Made by a program: the position numbers and the translations under genes | Shown: in pieces, positions 53,302 to 62,107 of the stretch | Layout of the letters: every line of letters starts with the position of its first letter | Numbering within the stretch: the first letter of the stretch is position 1 | Notes under the pieces: model-generated | Databases searched by the model: none | What the model was told of the DNA's origin: nothing | Seen by the model: only the letters and a program-made list of their open reading frames with translations | Assembly: GCA_035946735.1 (NCBI GenBank) | Contig: DASYYZ010000130.1 | Location: forward strand, 36,839 to 100,838 | Direction: 5' to 3' | Source: Gp13-AA77 sp035946735 | GTDB taxonomy: Bacteria > Acidobacteriota > Terriglobia > UBA7540 | Length of the DNA stretch: 64,000 nt

Positions 53302-53529
53302 TTGAAGCTTAGCCGCCAGATGTTGGCGCAGGCACGAGTGATCGCCAGAGGCAGGCGCATTCGGGATTTCCGTCGTCTGATGGCCACGTATGGTGGGACC
53401 GCATCGAAGTGGTTGAAGAAGAGCAGTCCTCACTTTGAGGTCGAGGGTGAGCATTTCGAGTATCATTGGTATGAGCATCCCGGAATTGGACGGGTGGAAC
53501 CAAAACTGAAGCAGGTCAAGGAGCGATGA
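53302..53529 (+). CDS. small basic protein resembling a polymorphic-toxin tip
   Basis: A 75-residue basic protein from TTG 53302, with GAGG seven bases upstream. It holds IRDFRRLMATYGGTASKWLKK and YHWYEHPGIGRVEPKLKQ. The W-KK-S and HWYEHPGIGRVE pattern resembles what I recall at the C-terminal tips of polymorphic/RHS toxins, here without the long carrier part. Its stop overlaps the start of the next gene (ATGA). Either a free toxin of a toxin-immunity pair or an unrelated small RNA-binding protein; the family is not certain. Confidence 0.5.
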   Translation: MKLSRQMLAQARVIARGRRIRDFRRLMATYGGTASKWLKKSSPHFEVEGEHFEYHWYEHPGIGRVEPKLKQVKER

Positions 53530-53861
53530 CGGTCAAGTTAAGGCGAAAAGATGGCAGACATCCCGACTTGACAGTAAGGCAGCCGTACGTCGTCATCGGA
53601 ATCGAGGCTGATGACTACCGAATTCTCAACGACCTTGGCCGTCCCTACCTCTACTCCCGAGATCTCTTCAAAGTGGTCGATGCCCGTGAGCCTGACGACT
53701 GGCTCAGCGAGTACGGCGAAGAAGGCGAGCGCTACGCCTACCCGGCCCCGCTCAACGCCCCTGGATTTTTCGAGGATTTCTTTGATGACAGGTCCAAAGC
53801 CATAAAGGTCTTTTGGCGAGTTGTGAACCGACGTCTCGCCGCGTTTGCAGCAGTCGCATAG
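53526..53861 (+). CDS. small acidic protein, possible immunity or antitoxin
   Basis: A 111-residue acidic protein overlapping the previous gene by four bases. It reads YVVIGIEADDYRILNDLGRPYLYSRDLFKVVDAREPDDWLSEYGEEGERYAYPAPLNAPGFFEDFFD; the conserved EPDDW and YPxPLNxPGFFEDFFD blocks look like a compact single domain. Proteins of this kind are found as neighbours of polymorphic toxins in my memory. The coupling with a basic 75-residue protein suggests a neutralising partner. Confidence 0.5.
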   Translation: MTVKLRRKDGRHPDLTVRQPYVVIGIEADDYRILNDLGRPYLYSRDLFKVVDAREPDDWLSEYGEEGERYAYPAPLNAPGFFEDFFDDRSKAIKVFWRVVNRRLAAFAAVA

Positions 53862-54348
53862 CGCCGGCACGAGCCACTGTACTGAAGGCGACGCCTAGAT
53901 CAAGGAGTGGCGCATGGTCGAGCCGAGTCGGCACAAGTGACCGAACGCACAGCACAGGGCGTTCGGCCCCGCAGTTGTACCATAAAGGTTGCCTTTCGCA
54001 TCCTGGACCAGGCCTCCATAAGGGACTCCTCCATTGAAACCACACGTGAAGTTATAAAGCACAGTCTCGTCGCCCGTGGCTGGTAGCCCGTAAACCGTCC
54101 GCAATCGTAGGTGCCGCCGTTTCTGTGGCAGCGGGTGTCGCGCTTCTGCCGCGACTTCCCCGCTTCGTCTGCACGAGTCGTTGAACCGGCGCAGTGCGCC
54201 ACGACATTCTACTTGAATTTCCTGTCCGGCTTTGCTGCATGCAGGGTTAGCCCGTGCAGTTACGTCAAGACCGTCAGCCGGACGGGGTATCCAGTGTTCC
54301 ACGTCCTAAGTTGCAAGCCGTTGACAAAACCGGAACGGAGTCGCCAAG
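53862..54348. other. intergenic region with a gene remnant and a hairpin
   Basis: About 490 bases between the small pair and alr. They contain the GloVer-repeat remnant described next and an 8-bp perfect hairpin, CCGAACGC with GCGTTCGG, at about 53941-53966, which has no T-run. The rest shows nothing I recognise. Confidence 0.5.
53960..54075 (-). pseudogene. remnant of a GloVer-repeat protein
   Basis: On the minus strand one unit VLYNFTCGFNGGVPYGG then LVQDAKGNLYGTT is readable. This is one repeat of the 'choice-of-anchor tandem repeat GloVer-containing' proteins common in Acidobacteria, which normally carry many such units. The flanking frame has no further repeats and no start, so it is a decayed fragment. 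Confidence 0.55.
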
Positions 54349-55629
54349 ATGTCTGCGGTCTTTGAGTGCAAAAGGAAGTCTCAGTTGGAAACCCTGACTG
54401 CCAGCGCCGCAAGATTCCTGCGCCCAACCTGGGCGGAGATCTCTCTTCCAGCTCTCCGCCGTAATTTCCAACGCGTCCGCGACCTGGCCGGCGCTCGCCA
54501 GGTGATGGCGGTGATCAAGGCTGACGCCTACGGTCATGGCGCCGTGAATGTGGCGAAATGCCTGGCGGGCTGCGGCGTGGACTGGTTCGGCGTGGCCACG
54601 GTTGAAGAAGCGGTGGAGCTGCGCCAGGCGGGGATCGAGCAGCCCATCCTGCTGTTGGGCGGGCTCTACATGAGCGATCCGGCAGACCTGGTGGAGTACA
54701 GGCTCACGCCGAGCATCTCTTCCACGGCGCGCCTCGACACCTATGCTGAATGCGCGCGGCGATTCCAGCAACCGATCGGGTTTCATCTCAAGATCGATAC
54801 CGGCCTCGGACGGCTGGGTCTGCCACCGTCACGCCTGCACCTGTTCCTGGCGCGTTATCGCGAGCTCGAGGGGCTGGAGATCAAAGGTCTCTTTACCCAT
54901 CTGGCCTCCGCGGAGGACCTGGTGGCGAGCCAGACGGACGAGCAGTTGGAGCGATTTCAGGCTGCGGTCAGGGAGCTGCCCTGGTACAAAGTGCAGCCCG
55001 AATTGATTCACGTCTCGAACAGCGCGGCGCTGCTGGTGCGGCATGACTTTCCCGAGAACCTGGTGCGGATCGGAGCGCTGCTCTACGGCTACTGCCTGCC
55101 GCTGGTGTATCCTGCCGGCGAACCCGAGGATCCCAGTCATTCGAGGCCAGGCGGAAATTTGGGAGCGTCCAACCTGCCGCAGGACGGCTCCGTAGCCTGT
55201 CTGGCGGATTTCGAACCGGTGCTGAGCTTCAAGTCGCAGGTGGTGTACCTGAAGGACGTACCGAGCAACACGCCTTTGGGTTATGGAGCATCGTTCCACA
55301 CCCGCCGCCCTTCGCGCATCGCCACCGTTCCCGTGGGCTACGCCGATGGCCTCAGCCGCGCCCTCTCGAGCCGGGGTCGCGCCATCGTGAATGACGGCTA
55401 CGCCCGCATCGTGGGAAGCATCAGCATGGACCTGACTCTGCTCGACGTGACCGATATTCCGGGGGTGGAGGTGGGCGACGAAGTGATCCTCATCGGCCGG
55501 TCGGAACACTGCAGCATCACCGCCCAGGAGATCGCCACCGGTCTTGAAACCGTGCCCTACGAAGTCCTGTGCTCCATCGGCAAGCGGGTACCAAGAATCT
55601 ACGTGGACGAAGAGGCTGCTGGAGCGTAA
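54349..55629 (+). CDS. alr: alanine racemase
   Basis: A 426-residue PLP enzyme making D-alanine for peptidoglycan. The lysine that binds PLP is K57 in MAVIKADAYGHG; HLKIDTGLGRLG, HVSNSAALL, and the second active-site tyrosine region LGYGASFHT with VPVGYADGLSR and GSISMDLTLLDVTD are intact. The protein is longer than usual: a PAGEPEDPSHSRPGG-NLGASNLPQ insert follows the GYCLPLVYP segment. ATG 54349 has GGAG nine bases upstream. Confidence 0.93.
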   Translation: MSAVFECKRKSQLETLTASAARFLRPTWAEISLPALRRNFQRVRDLAGARQVMAVIKADAYGHGAVNVAKCLAGCGVDWFGVATVEEAVELRQAGIEQPILLLGGLYMSDPADLVEYRLTPSISSTARLDTYAECARRFQQPIGFHLKIDTGLGRLGLPPSRLHLFLARYRELEGLEIKGLFTHLASAEDLVASQTDEQLERFQAAVRELPWYKVQPELIHVSNSAALLVRHDFPENLVRIGALLYGYCLPLVYPAGEPEDPSHSRPGGNLGASNLPQDGSVACLADFEPVLSFKSQVVYLKDVPSNTPLGYGASFHTRRPSRIATVPVGYADGLSRALSSRGRAIVNDGYARIVGSISMDLTLLDVTDIPGVEVGDEVILIGRSEHCSITAQEIATGLETVPYEVLCSIGKRVPRIYVDEEAAGA

Positions 55630-55674
55630 TGAGTCCGTGGCGCTAGGTTCCTCCCGGCAATCCAGCAAGACAAT

Positions 55675-55705
55675 AAAAAAGCTGTTCTGAGGAGGAGTTC
55701 CTCAG
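55675..55705 (-). terminator. terminator-like hairpin behind the HicB gene
   Basis: Read on the minus strand, CTGAGGA (complement of 55699-55705) pairs with TCCTCAG (complement of 55687-55693), and after six bases a run of six T follows (55680-55675). A second small hairpin (GCGGC/GCCGC) lies just before it. It is 36 bases after the HicB stop. The gap between stem and T-run makes it weaker than a textbook terminator. Confidence 0.4.
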
Positions 55706-55740
55706 CGGCAAGAAAAGCCGCAAGGCGTGAAGTCAGGTTT

Positions 55741-55965
55741 CTAGACCGCGACTGAAACCGTTTCCGTGTAGACCGTTCGGGCTCGGGGTATGGGCCGGTG
55801 GGTGGCTCGGCATTCTTCGATATAGAGCCTCATGGATTCGAGAATGCTGAGCTTGGCCGCCTCGATGGAATCTCCAACTCCGTACACTCCCGGGAAATCC
55901 TCACTGTATGCCCAGTATTTGCGGCCTTCGCGCTCGACAGTGATGGGGTAGGTGTAGGTTTCCAT
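55741..55965 (-). CDS. orphan HicB-like protein
   Basis: A 74-residue HicB-family antitoxin core: YPITVEREGRKYWAYSEDFPGVYGVGDSIEAAKLSILESMRLYIEE. This is the RNase-H-like partial fold of HicB; the C-terminal DNA-binding helix-turn-helix or ribbon is missing, with only RTVYTETVSVAV after it. No HicA toxin (about 60 residues, dsRBD fold) is found within several hundred bases on either side. ATG 55965. Confidence 0.8.
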   Translation of the reverse strand: METYTYPITVEREGRKYWAYSEDFPGVYGVGDSIEAAKLSILESMRLYIEECRATHRPIPRARTVYTETVSVAV

Positions 55966-56211
55966 GACCAGATGTTATCACGAAACCCGGGACGACGGAC
56001 TGCACTCGCCGGCGCGTAATCTGGGTCGTTTCACGATTGGCAATACGCTCAAGCAGGGCTCATGCATGGAGCCGCAACAGCGACACCCGGTGGCTGGGCA
56101 AGACGGAGATCAGAGACAAGAGGCAGCCATCGCGGTTTGATGGCTGGCGCGGCTTCGGCGTAGAATCGACAAGGAGCATTTCTGCTTGAATCCGGTCGGA
56201 AAGAGGCACCG

Positions 56212-57651
56212 ATGATGGCGTCAAACCCAAAGACCCTGTACGAAAAAATCTGGGAATCCCACGCGGTGTGGGAGCAGCCCGGCGAGCCCTCGCTGATCTA
56301 TATTGATCGCCATCTGATCCACGAGGGTACTTCCCCCCAAGCCTTTGCAGGGCTGAAGGCGGCAGGACGAAAGGTGCGCCGTCCGGACCTCACCTTCGCC
56401 GTGATGGATCATTCTGTGCCCACCAAGGATCGCAGTCTGCCCATGGCGGACCAGGTGGCCGTGGCGCAGTTTGACGCCCTCGACCGCAACTGCCATGAGA
56501 CCGGCGTCACGCTCTTCAACATGTTCAGCCGCAACCAGGGCATTGTGCACATCATTGGACCGGAGCTTGGCATCACGCAGCCCGGACAGACGATCGTTTG
56601 CGGCGACAGTCATACCTCCACGCACGGCGCCTTCGGCACGCTCGCTTTCGGCATCGGCACGAGCGAAGTGGAGCATGTGTTGGCCACCCAGTGCCTTTCG
56701 CAATTCAAGTCGCCGACGATGAGCGTCAGCGTGGACGGCCGCCCTACGGGAGTGACGGCCAAGGACGTGATCCTGGCCATCATCGGCAAGATCGGAATCG
56801 GCGGCGGCAATGGCCACGTGATCGAGTATCGCGGCGACGCCATCCGCGAGCTTTCCATGGAAGGACGGATGACGGTTTGCAACATGACCATCGAGGGTGG
56901 AGCGCGCGCCGGCATGATCGCGCCGGACGATACCACGTTTGCTTATCTCGAGGGCCGTCCTTTTGCGTCCCGCGGCAAGGATTTTCTGGATGCGGTCGCC
57001 TATTGGAAGACGCTGCCGAGCGATCCGGGCGCCAGGTTCAATCGCGAAATCACGCTGAATGCCGCCGAGATCGCACCGCAGGTCACCTGGGGCACCAATC
57101 CCGGCATGGTGACCGACATCACCGGCCGCGTCCCCGATCCGCTTTCATTCACTGATCCCGGGGATCAGAAGGCCGCTGAGGCTGCGCTCGACTATATGGG
57201 ACTCCAGCCGGGCACTCTCATGGCGGAGATCTCCGTCGACCGGGTCTTCATCGGCTCCTGCACCAACTCGCGCCTCGAAGACTTGCGACTGGCGGCGCGG
57301 GTAGTCGAAGGCAAGCACGTGTCGAGATCGCTGAAGCAGGCGCTGGTGGTCCCCGGGTCGATGGTGGTGAAGTCCCAAGCGGAGAAAGAGGGCCTCGACA
57401 AGATTTTTCGCGCCGCAGGATTCGAGTGGCGCGACGCCGGCTGCAGCATGTGCATCGGCATGAACGCCGATGTGCTGCCGAGCGGGGAACGCAGCGCTTC
57501 AACCTCAAATCGCAACTTCGAAGGCCGCCAGGGCAAGGGCGGACGGACGCATCTGGTCAGCCCCATGATGGCAGCAGCGGCGGCGATCGAGGGGCATTTT
57601 GTGGATATCCGGAAATGGAATGTAGATGCCTCATCTGCCGCCGCGAAGTGA
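56212..57651 (+). CDS. leuC: 3-isopropylmalate dehydratase, large subunit
   Basis: A 479-residue aconitase-family protein of leucine synthesis. Substrate and cluster motifs are intact: VCGDSHTSTHGAFG, FIGSCTNSRLEDL with the first cluster cysteine, and CSMCIGMNADVL with the other two. Works with LeuD as a heterodimer holding a [4Fe-4S] cluster. ATG 56212 (or 56215) with AGAGG upstream. The C-terminus ends SAAAK. leuD lies 368 bp further on, after a small gene. Confidence 0.95.
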   Translation: MMASNPKTLYEKIWESHAVWEQPGEPSLIYIDRHLIHEGTSPQAFAGLKAAGRKVRRPDLTFAVMDHSVPTKDRSLPMADQVAVAQFDALDRNCHETGVTLFNMFSRNQGIVHIIGPELGITQPGQTIVCGDSHTSTHGAFGTLAFGIGTSEVEHVLATQCLSQFKSPTMSVSVDGRPTGVTAKDVILAIIGKIGIGGGNGHVIEYRGDAIRELSMEGRMTVCNMTIEGGARAGMIAPDDTTFAYLEGRPFASRGKDFLDAVAYWKTLPSDPGARFNREITLNAAEIAPQVTWGTNPGMVTDITGRVPDPLSFTDPGDQKAAEAALDYMGLQPGTLMAEISVDRVFIGSCTNSRLEDLRLAARVVEGKHVSRSLKQALVVPGSMVVKSQAEKEGLDKIFRAAGFEWRDAGCSMCIGMNADVLPSGERSASTSNRNFEGRQGKGGRTHLVSPMMAAAAAIEGHFVDIRKWNVDASSAAAK

Positions 57652-57710
57652 AGGTAGAGAAACAAAATGGTGTTAAGCAGAATGAGAACGACCGCAACGG
57701 GGGGAGCAAC

Positions 57711-58004
57711 ATGACCTTCGAAGAGATGGACAAGTCGATCGGAGAACTGCGCGACAACCAGATGGTCCAGGGATACCGCCTGGCCCGCACCGAGAGCAAT
57801 CTGGACCGGTTAGAGGCGATGGTCGAGCAAAACGCGCAAGCGATCGAGAAGCTCGCTGACGGCTTCATTCTGCTCCAATCCGCGATGAAAGGCTTGGCCG
57901 AGAGACTGGACGGGCTGACCGCGACGGTCGATCGCTTCATTCGTGGCATGGAACACAACGGGCATCACCCGCACGGCGGTGATGAGCCCGGCGGATTCCA
58001 TTAA
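57711..58004 (+). CDS. small coiled-coil protein between leuC and leuD
   Basis: A 97-residue protein whose residues 1-80 form one long heptad-rich helix (MDKSIGELRDNQMVQG, SNLDRLEAMVEQNAQAIEKLADGF, MKGLAERLDGLTATVDRFIRGM), followed by a His/Gly-rich tail (HNGHHPHGGDEPGGFH). A clear GGGGGAG site is four bases before ATG 57711. It starts 60 bp after leuC and ends 15 bp before leuD, so it must be co-transcribed with them. I know no such gene in leucine operons. A bundle-forming or scaffold role is all one can suggest. Confidence 0.7.
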   Translation: MTFEEMDKSIGELRDNQMVQGYRLARTESNLDRLEAMVEQNAQAIEKLADGFILLQSAMKGLAERLDGLTATVDRFIRGMEHNGHHPHGGDEPGGFH

Positions 58005-58019
58005 CCCGAGGATAGAGAA

Positions 58020-58667
58020 ATGAAACCTTTCACAAAGCACAGGGGCTTGGTGGCGCCGCTCGATCGCGTCAACGTCGATACCGACCAGATGGTGCCCAAG
58101 CAGTTTCTGAAGGCGCTCACGCGCGAAGGCTTCGGCCGCACGCTCTTTTACGACTGGCGTTATTTGCCAGGCGAACAGCCGAATCCGGATTTCATCCTGA
58201 ACGCTCCGCGTTATCAGGGCGCATCGGTGCTGGTGACTCGGGCCAATTTCGGCTGCGGTTCGAGCCGCGAGCACGCGCCCTGGGCGCTGGACGACTACGG
58301 ATTCCGCGCTCTGCTGGCGCCAAGCTATGCCGACATCTTTTACAACAACTGCTTCAAAAACGGCATCCTTCCCGTCACGCTCTCAGACGCCGAGATCGAC
58401 GAGATTTTCCGGCGCACCGAGAGCGAACCAGGCTACGAGTTGACGGTTGATCTCGAAACCCAGACCGTGACCGACGAAACAGGCCTCAAGCTCAACTTTA
58501 CCGTCGATCCTTTCCGGCGCGACTGTCTGCTGAATGGCTTGGACGATATCGGTCTGACGTTGCGCCACGACGACCGGATCGCAGCCTACGAGCGCGACCA
58601 CCAACCAAAGGCCACCCTGTACGAAGAAGTCGATGCTTCGGTGCTGGCCGCGGGATTAAAGGCCTGA
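58020..58667 (+). CDS. leuD: 3-isopropylmalate dehydratase, small subunit
   Basis: A 215-residue LeuD: VAPLDRVNVDTDQMVPKQFL, NFGCGSSREHAPWALDDYGFRALLAPSYADIFYNNCFKNGILPV are diagnostic. ATG 58020 follows the small gene by 15 bases. Pairs with LeuC to turn 2-isopropylmalate into 3-isopropylmalate. Confidence 0.95.
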   Translation: MKPFTKHRGLVAPLDRVNVDTDQMVPKQFLKALTREGFGRTLFYDWRYLPGEQPNPDFILNAPRYQGASVLVTRANFGCGSSREHAPWALDDYGFRALLAPSYADIFYNNCFKNGILPVTLSDAEIDEIFRRTESEPGYELTVDLETQTVTDETGLKLNFTVDPFRRDCLLNGLDDIGLTLRHDDRIAAYERDHQPKATLYEEVDASVLAAGLKA

Positions 58668-59071
58668 TAGGAGCGCGGTCGACCGCCGGCCGGACCGTGA
58701 CTCAAACCATTCCCGAGAGTTCGATCTCGCCGACTGATACCCCGTCTTTTGCGAGCGGCTAAGCGATTTCCGCTATTGAACGGATCCCACCGCCCGGCTA
58801 GCCTCGTATGACCCTGGCTCTGCATGGAGAGGTTGGATTCGATGGGTCCCCAAACCGATGTTTCTGCCCGAAGTGGAGTGAGAAGAACTCGGCGCCCGGG
58901 CCGCACGCCGACGGCATTCAGGGCTCTGTTTAGCTTCTACAATCGCTGGGATCGACCGCCGGAAGAATGCGAATTTCATCAACTTTCGAAGCGAGATTCT
59001 CAGCGCATTCGGAATGACACGGCTACTTTCACCTTGAGCCATTTTGTCTGATCGCTGAAGCTCGCGGTCAT
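58668..59071. other. intergenic region between leuD and the MFS gene
   Basis: About 400 bases with no convincing gene. Near 58985-59020 is a GCGAGATTCTCAGCGC-ATTCGGAATGACA segment, the same kind of sequence as GCGAGATTCCTCGCTGCGCTCGGAATGACA near 32374-32405, a widespread short intergenic palindrome (GAGCGCAGCGAGGAATC type). No other structure is seen. Confidence 0.5.
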
Positions 59072-60373
59072 ATGCCTGCGGGTTCAAAAATGATAGACCA
59101 CCAGGAGAGCCGGCGCCTCGCCTCTACAAACGAATCGGATTTTTCCTATTACGGGTGGCGCGTCGTGACGGCGGCGGGCCTGGGCGCGATGGTAGGGTTC
59201 GGGTCGCTCTTCGTTTACAGCTTCAGCGTTTTTGTGAAGCCGCTGGCGGCGGAGTTTGGATGGAGCCGCGAAGCGATTTCCCGGGGCTTCGCCATTGCGG
59301 CGCTCACGGTGGCGTTTGCTTCCCCGGCTCTCGGCCGCTGGCTCGACCGCTGCGGTCCGCGCCGGATCGTTCTGCCCTGCATTGCTATCTTCGGATGCGC
59401 GCTGGCTTCACTCGTCTTTCTGCGGGCGAGCCTGTGGCACTTCTATGCGGTCTGCTTCGCGCTCGGACTCGTTGGCAACGGCACCGCGCAGATGGGCTAT
59501 GCGCGGGCGGTCTCCACCTGGTTCCGCGCGCGGCTGGGACTGGCGCTGGCGCTGGTGATGGCAGGAACGGGTATTGGAGCAATCATTTTCCCGTTTCTGG
59601 CCGAAAGGCTGATCAGTGGTCCCGGGTGGCGCGCTGCCTATTTGATCCTGGGAATTCTGGTTCTGGTCGTTGGTCTGCCGCTTAGCTTCCGCTATTTGCG
59701 TGAACGCGAGCAGAGCCGGTGTTCTCACGGGCGTGTTCAAGCCGGCATCACATGGCGGGAAGGAATGCAGTCCCTCCCGTTCTGGATCATTGTCATCGTG
59801 CTTTTTGCCGGCTCCGTCGCCATGAACGGCGCCATTACTCAGATGGTGGCGCTGCTGACGGACCGCGGCATCAGCGGCCGAACAGCGGCGCTGTGCGCGT
59901 CGATTATGGGTGCGGCGAGTCTCATGGCTCGATTGGCGGTGGGCTGGCTCCTGGACCGCTTCAGAGGCTCGCGCGTCGCATTTGCAGTGACGGTGGCTGC
60001 AGCGGCGGGGATTTTGTTTCTGGCGCGATCGGCCACGGTACCAATGGCATGTCTGGCTGCGGCTCTGATCGGTATTGGACTCGGTGGAGAGGCGGACACC
60101 ACGCCGTACCTCCTGTCGCGCTACTACGGCCTGCGATCTTTTTCCACCTTGTACGGCGTCACGTGGACCTTCTACGCAATTGCCGGAGCCACGGGCCCGG
60201 TGATCCTGGGCCGTGCTTACGACATGACAGGCTCCTACACGGCTCTTCTCACGGTGCTCGCTGTTACGCTGGGCGCGGCCGCCAGCCTGATGCTGGCGTT
60301 GCCCGCTTACCCGACACTCGAAGGGGACCTGCTCGCGGTGACTTCACCTGCAGCACTCAATGAGGTGTCCTGA
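59072..60373 (+). CDS. MFS transporter (OFA/monocarboxylate-type)
   Basis: A 433-residue 12-TM major facilitator. The early YYGWRVVTAAGLGAMVGFGSLFVYSFSVFVKPLAAEFGWSR segment and GRWLDRCGPRR loop 2-3 motif, with the second copy GWLLDRFRGSR, are typical of oxalate/formate antiporter and monocarboxylate transporter relatives (PF07690). ATG 59072 (or 59090) without a strong ribosome site. Substrate likely a small carboxylate, not proven. Its C-terminus meets the broken permease gene. Confidence 0.85.
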   Translation: MPAGSKMIDHQESRRLASTNESDFSYYGWRVVTAAGLGAMVGFGSLFVYSFSVFVKPLAAEFGWSREAISRGFAIAALTVAFASPALGRWLDRCGPRRIVLPCIAIFGCALASLVFLRASLWHFYAVCFALGLVGNGTAQMGYARAVSTWFRARLGLALALVMAGTGIGAIIFPFLAERLISGPGWRAAYLILGILVLVVGLPLSFRYLREREQSRCSHGRVQAGITWREGMQSLPFWIIVIVLFAGSVAMNGAITQMVALLTDRGISGRTAALCASIMGAASLMARLAVGWLLDRFRGSRVAFAVTVAAAAGILFLARSATVPMACLAAALIGIGLGGEADTTPYLLSRYYGLRSFSTLYGVTWTFYAIAGATGPVILGRAYDMTGSYTALLTVLAVTLGAAASLMLALPAYPTLEGDLLAVTSPAALNEVS

Positions 60374-60438
60374 AAGTTGAGGCGCGGGTTATCTCCGATC
60401 ATCGCGGTTACAAAAGCCCTCCTTCCGGGAGGATCTGC

Positions 60439-60863
60439 TTACTCGCACCGCAGCGCCACCATGGGGTCCACACGCGTGGCGCGCCGCGCCAGCCAATAAC
60501 AGGCGGCGACTAAGGTTGGATATCTCCCACCATGGTCTGCTTCATCGGCAGGATGTTTGCGCTGGTTCCCTTGTTCGCATCGGGGAAGGCCCGGGCGAGG
60601 TTGGCGGCGACAGCCTGCAAGTCCACTTTCGCCTGCTCCAGCGTGATCCCCGGCTTCAAACGCCCTATTCCATGCAGCCCGAGCGCCGCTTTGCGGTTGC
60701 GCAGCGAAGTATTGCCCCACTGCCGGACCGGTGCGTAGACGTCTCCGGCGCTGAAGCTGGGTACTTCGAGATTGAAGGTGGCCGAAATCAAGCCTACCAC
60801 GGTGAAGCTCGTGCCGTCCAGGATGATGCTCTTTCCCAGAACATCCAGGCTTGAACCAAACTT
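60439..60863 (-). pseudogene. downstream half of a broken ADOP-type ABC permease gene
   Basis: Reads PKFGSSLDVLGKSIILDGTSFTVVGL and on to MKQTMVGDIQP, then stops. In another frame it goes directly into the far C-terminal end of the same family, YWLARRATRVDPMVALRCE. The roughly 500 residues that should lie between (the second periplasmic domain and most TM helices) are deleted with a frame change. Its upstream half is at 63370-63843, on the other side of the IS element. The family is the acidobacterial duplicated orphan permease. Confidence 0.8.
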
Positions 60864-60890
60864 GGGCAAGAATATATTTGGCTGACCAAG
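60864..60890 (+). repeat. left terminal inverted repeat of the IS element
   Basis: Starts GGGCAAGAATATATTTGG and ends GACCAAG; perfectly complementary to 63343-63369. The -35 box of the passenger promoter (60878-60883) lies within it. Confidence 0.9.
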
Positions 60891-60906
60891 CCAAGGCTGG
60901 TACAAT
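60878..60906 (+). promoter_or_regulatory. promoter of the passenger gene, partly inside the inverted repeat
   Basis: TTGGCT (60878-60883), a 17-base spacer, and TACAAT (60901-60906, five of six matches to TATAAT). The GTG start codon at 60914 lies seven bases after the -10 box, so transcription should begin at or next to the start codon and the mRNA be leaderless. Confidence 0.5.
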
Positions 60907-60913
60907 TCCTTTC

Positions 60914-62050
60914 GTGCCAGCGTCCTCAATCCTTGCAGCGGTTTGGCCGTTTTGGCTTGACCTCATCGGTCGGGCGGCTGAAGCCGCTATCGCATCTGGC
61001 GGAACCACCGCGCTCGGCATCGTCGGAACAATCATTATCTCCCTGTCAGACATTCTCGCAGAAAAGAAACAGCGGGGGTGGGCTGGCGTGAGGCAGCATT
61101 GGCGAGATCGGTTAAAGTATGCGGTCGGACTAAGCGTCGCTTGGTGGGGACTGCTCATCTGCTACCACCTCATTGTCACGGTCCCGCGCGGCATTTGGTC
61201 TAGGTCTGAAACTGAGCGCCCATCGGCCAACATTCCCGCTCCTCCACGCCCGCCTGATGATGCATATAAGTCTCCTCCAGTCAGAAACGGTCAACACGGG
61301 GAAAGCGCGGCGGACATAGCGGCAGAAGTCGCAAAGCTATTACCGAACTCTCATCCGCTGCCGCCCAGCTTCTCTGTTGACATTGAGCTTGCGATTGTAA
61401 ACAGCAAGGGCAGAGGATTCGATACTAGTTTGTGGTCATCATCAATGCTCTCGGGGATCGGATGCATCTTATCTCCATCGGACGCGGCGCTTTTCATTAG
61501 AATCACAAATACTGGGTCGTATCCCGAGTTGATAACGCATTACAACGTGACGCTGGGGAACCAGCCTCCGCAAGAAGGTATACCAATGCTAACGTCAGAA
61601 CTAGTTCGGCTAGGATTTGGAAAGCCGATCTACATGCCGCGGAAGGGCGAGGCTGTTAACGAGACGGACAAGGTTCTGCGGTTCCAACAGGGTCCCGGTG
61701 CTTTCGCAATGAGAGCGCTTCCATCTTCAGATGCGGACCCGGCCCATGCCGTTCCTGTTGACTTGGTTCCATCTCTTGATGACGAGATCGGGGGAAAATA
61801 CATAGAGCCAGACAAATCTGCGCGTGGATGGGTGCTATTTGAGAATCGGAGCGATGATCCGTTTTTCTTCGCCGAAATGAACATCACCATTACCGACCAA
61901 GGCGATCATCGGTTCTTTTACAAGCTGCCACTGAAAAACGGGAATCCTTTTGGCGACATTCTCCCAAGAGAAGTGATTATGCATCCAGCGGTTGATATGT
62001 CGAATTGTACGATAAAGTCGTACTACACGAATCCGATGACTGGCCGCTAG
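60914..62050 (+). CDS. passenger gene: two-TM protein of unknown function
   Basis: A 378-residue protein from GTG 60914. An N-terminal amphipathic segment (LAAVWPFWLDLIGRAAEAA), TM1 (GGTTALGIVGTIIISLSDIL), a positively charged loop (EKKQRGWAGVRQHWRDRLK), TM2 (YAVGLSVAWWGLLICYHLIVTV) and a C-terminal soluble domain of about 290 residues, beta-rich with SFSVDIELAIVNSKG, FIRITNTGSYPELITHYNVTLG, RGWVLFENRSDDPFFFAEMNITITD and a final PAVDMSNCTIKSYYTNP. The C-terminal pattern suggests a jelly-roll or Ig-like domain. No recognised family. Starts further upstream fall in the inverted repeat. It is the likely payload of the element. Confidence 0.7.
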   Translation: MPASSILAAVWPFWLDLIGRAAEAAIASGGTTALGIVGTIIISLSDILAEKKQRGWAGVRQHWRDRLKYAVGLSVAWWGLLICYHLIVTVPRGIWSRSETERPSANIPAPPRPPDDAYKSPPVRNGQHGESAADIAAEVAKLLPNSHPLPPSFSVDIELAIVNSKGRGFDTSLWSSSMLSGIGCILSPSDAALFIRITNTGSYPELITHYNVTLGNQPPQEGIPMLTSELVRLGFGKPIYMPRKGEAVNETDKVLRFQQGPGAFAMRALPSSDADPAHAVPVDLVPSLDDEIGGKYIEPDKSARGWVLFENRSDDPFFFAEMNITITDQGDHRFFYKLPLKNGNPFGDILPREVIMHPAVDMSNCTIKSYYTNPMTGR

Positions 62051-62107
62051 GCTCGTGGTTTGCCAGAGATGGTCTGTAAGTCATTCATGGAATTTAAAAT
62101 AAAGTTC

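Noticed and set aside
55675..55740. Considered as an attachment site or small RNA
   Set aside because: The two hairpins and T-run are better explained as transcript end of the HicB gene.
58020..58667. Considered LeuD as homoaconitase small subunit
   Set aside because: Neighbouring leuC and overall motifs fit isopropylmalate dehydratase; no lysine-pathway genes nearby.
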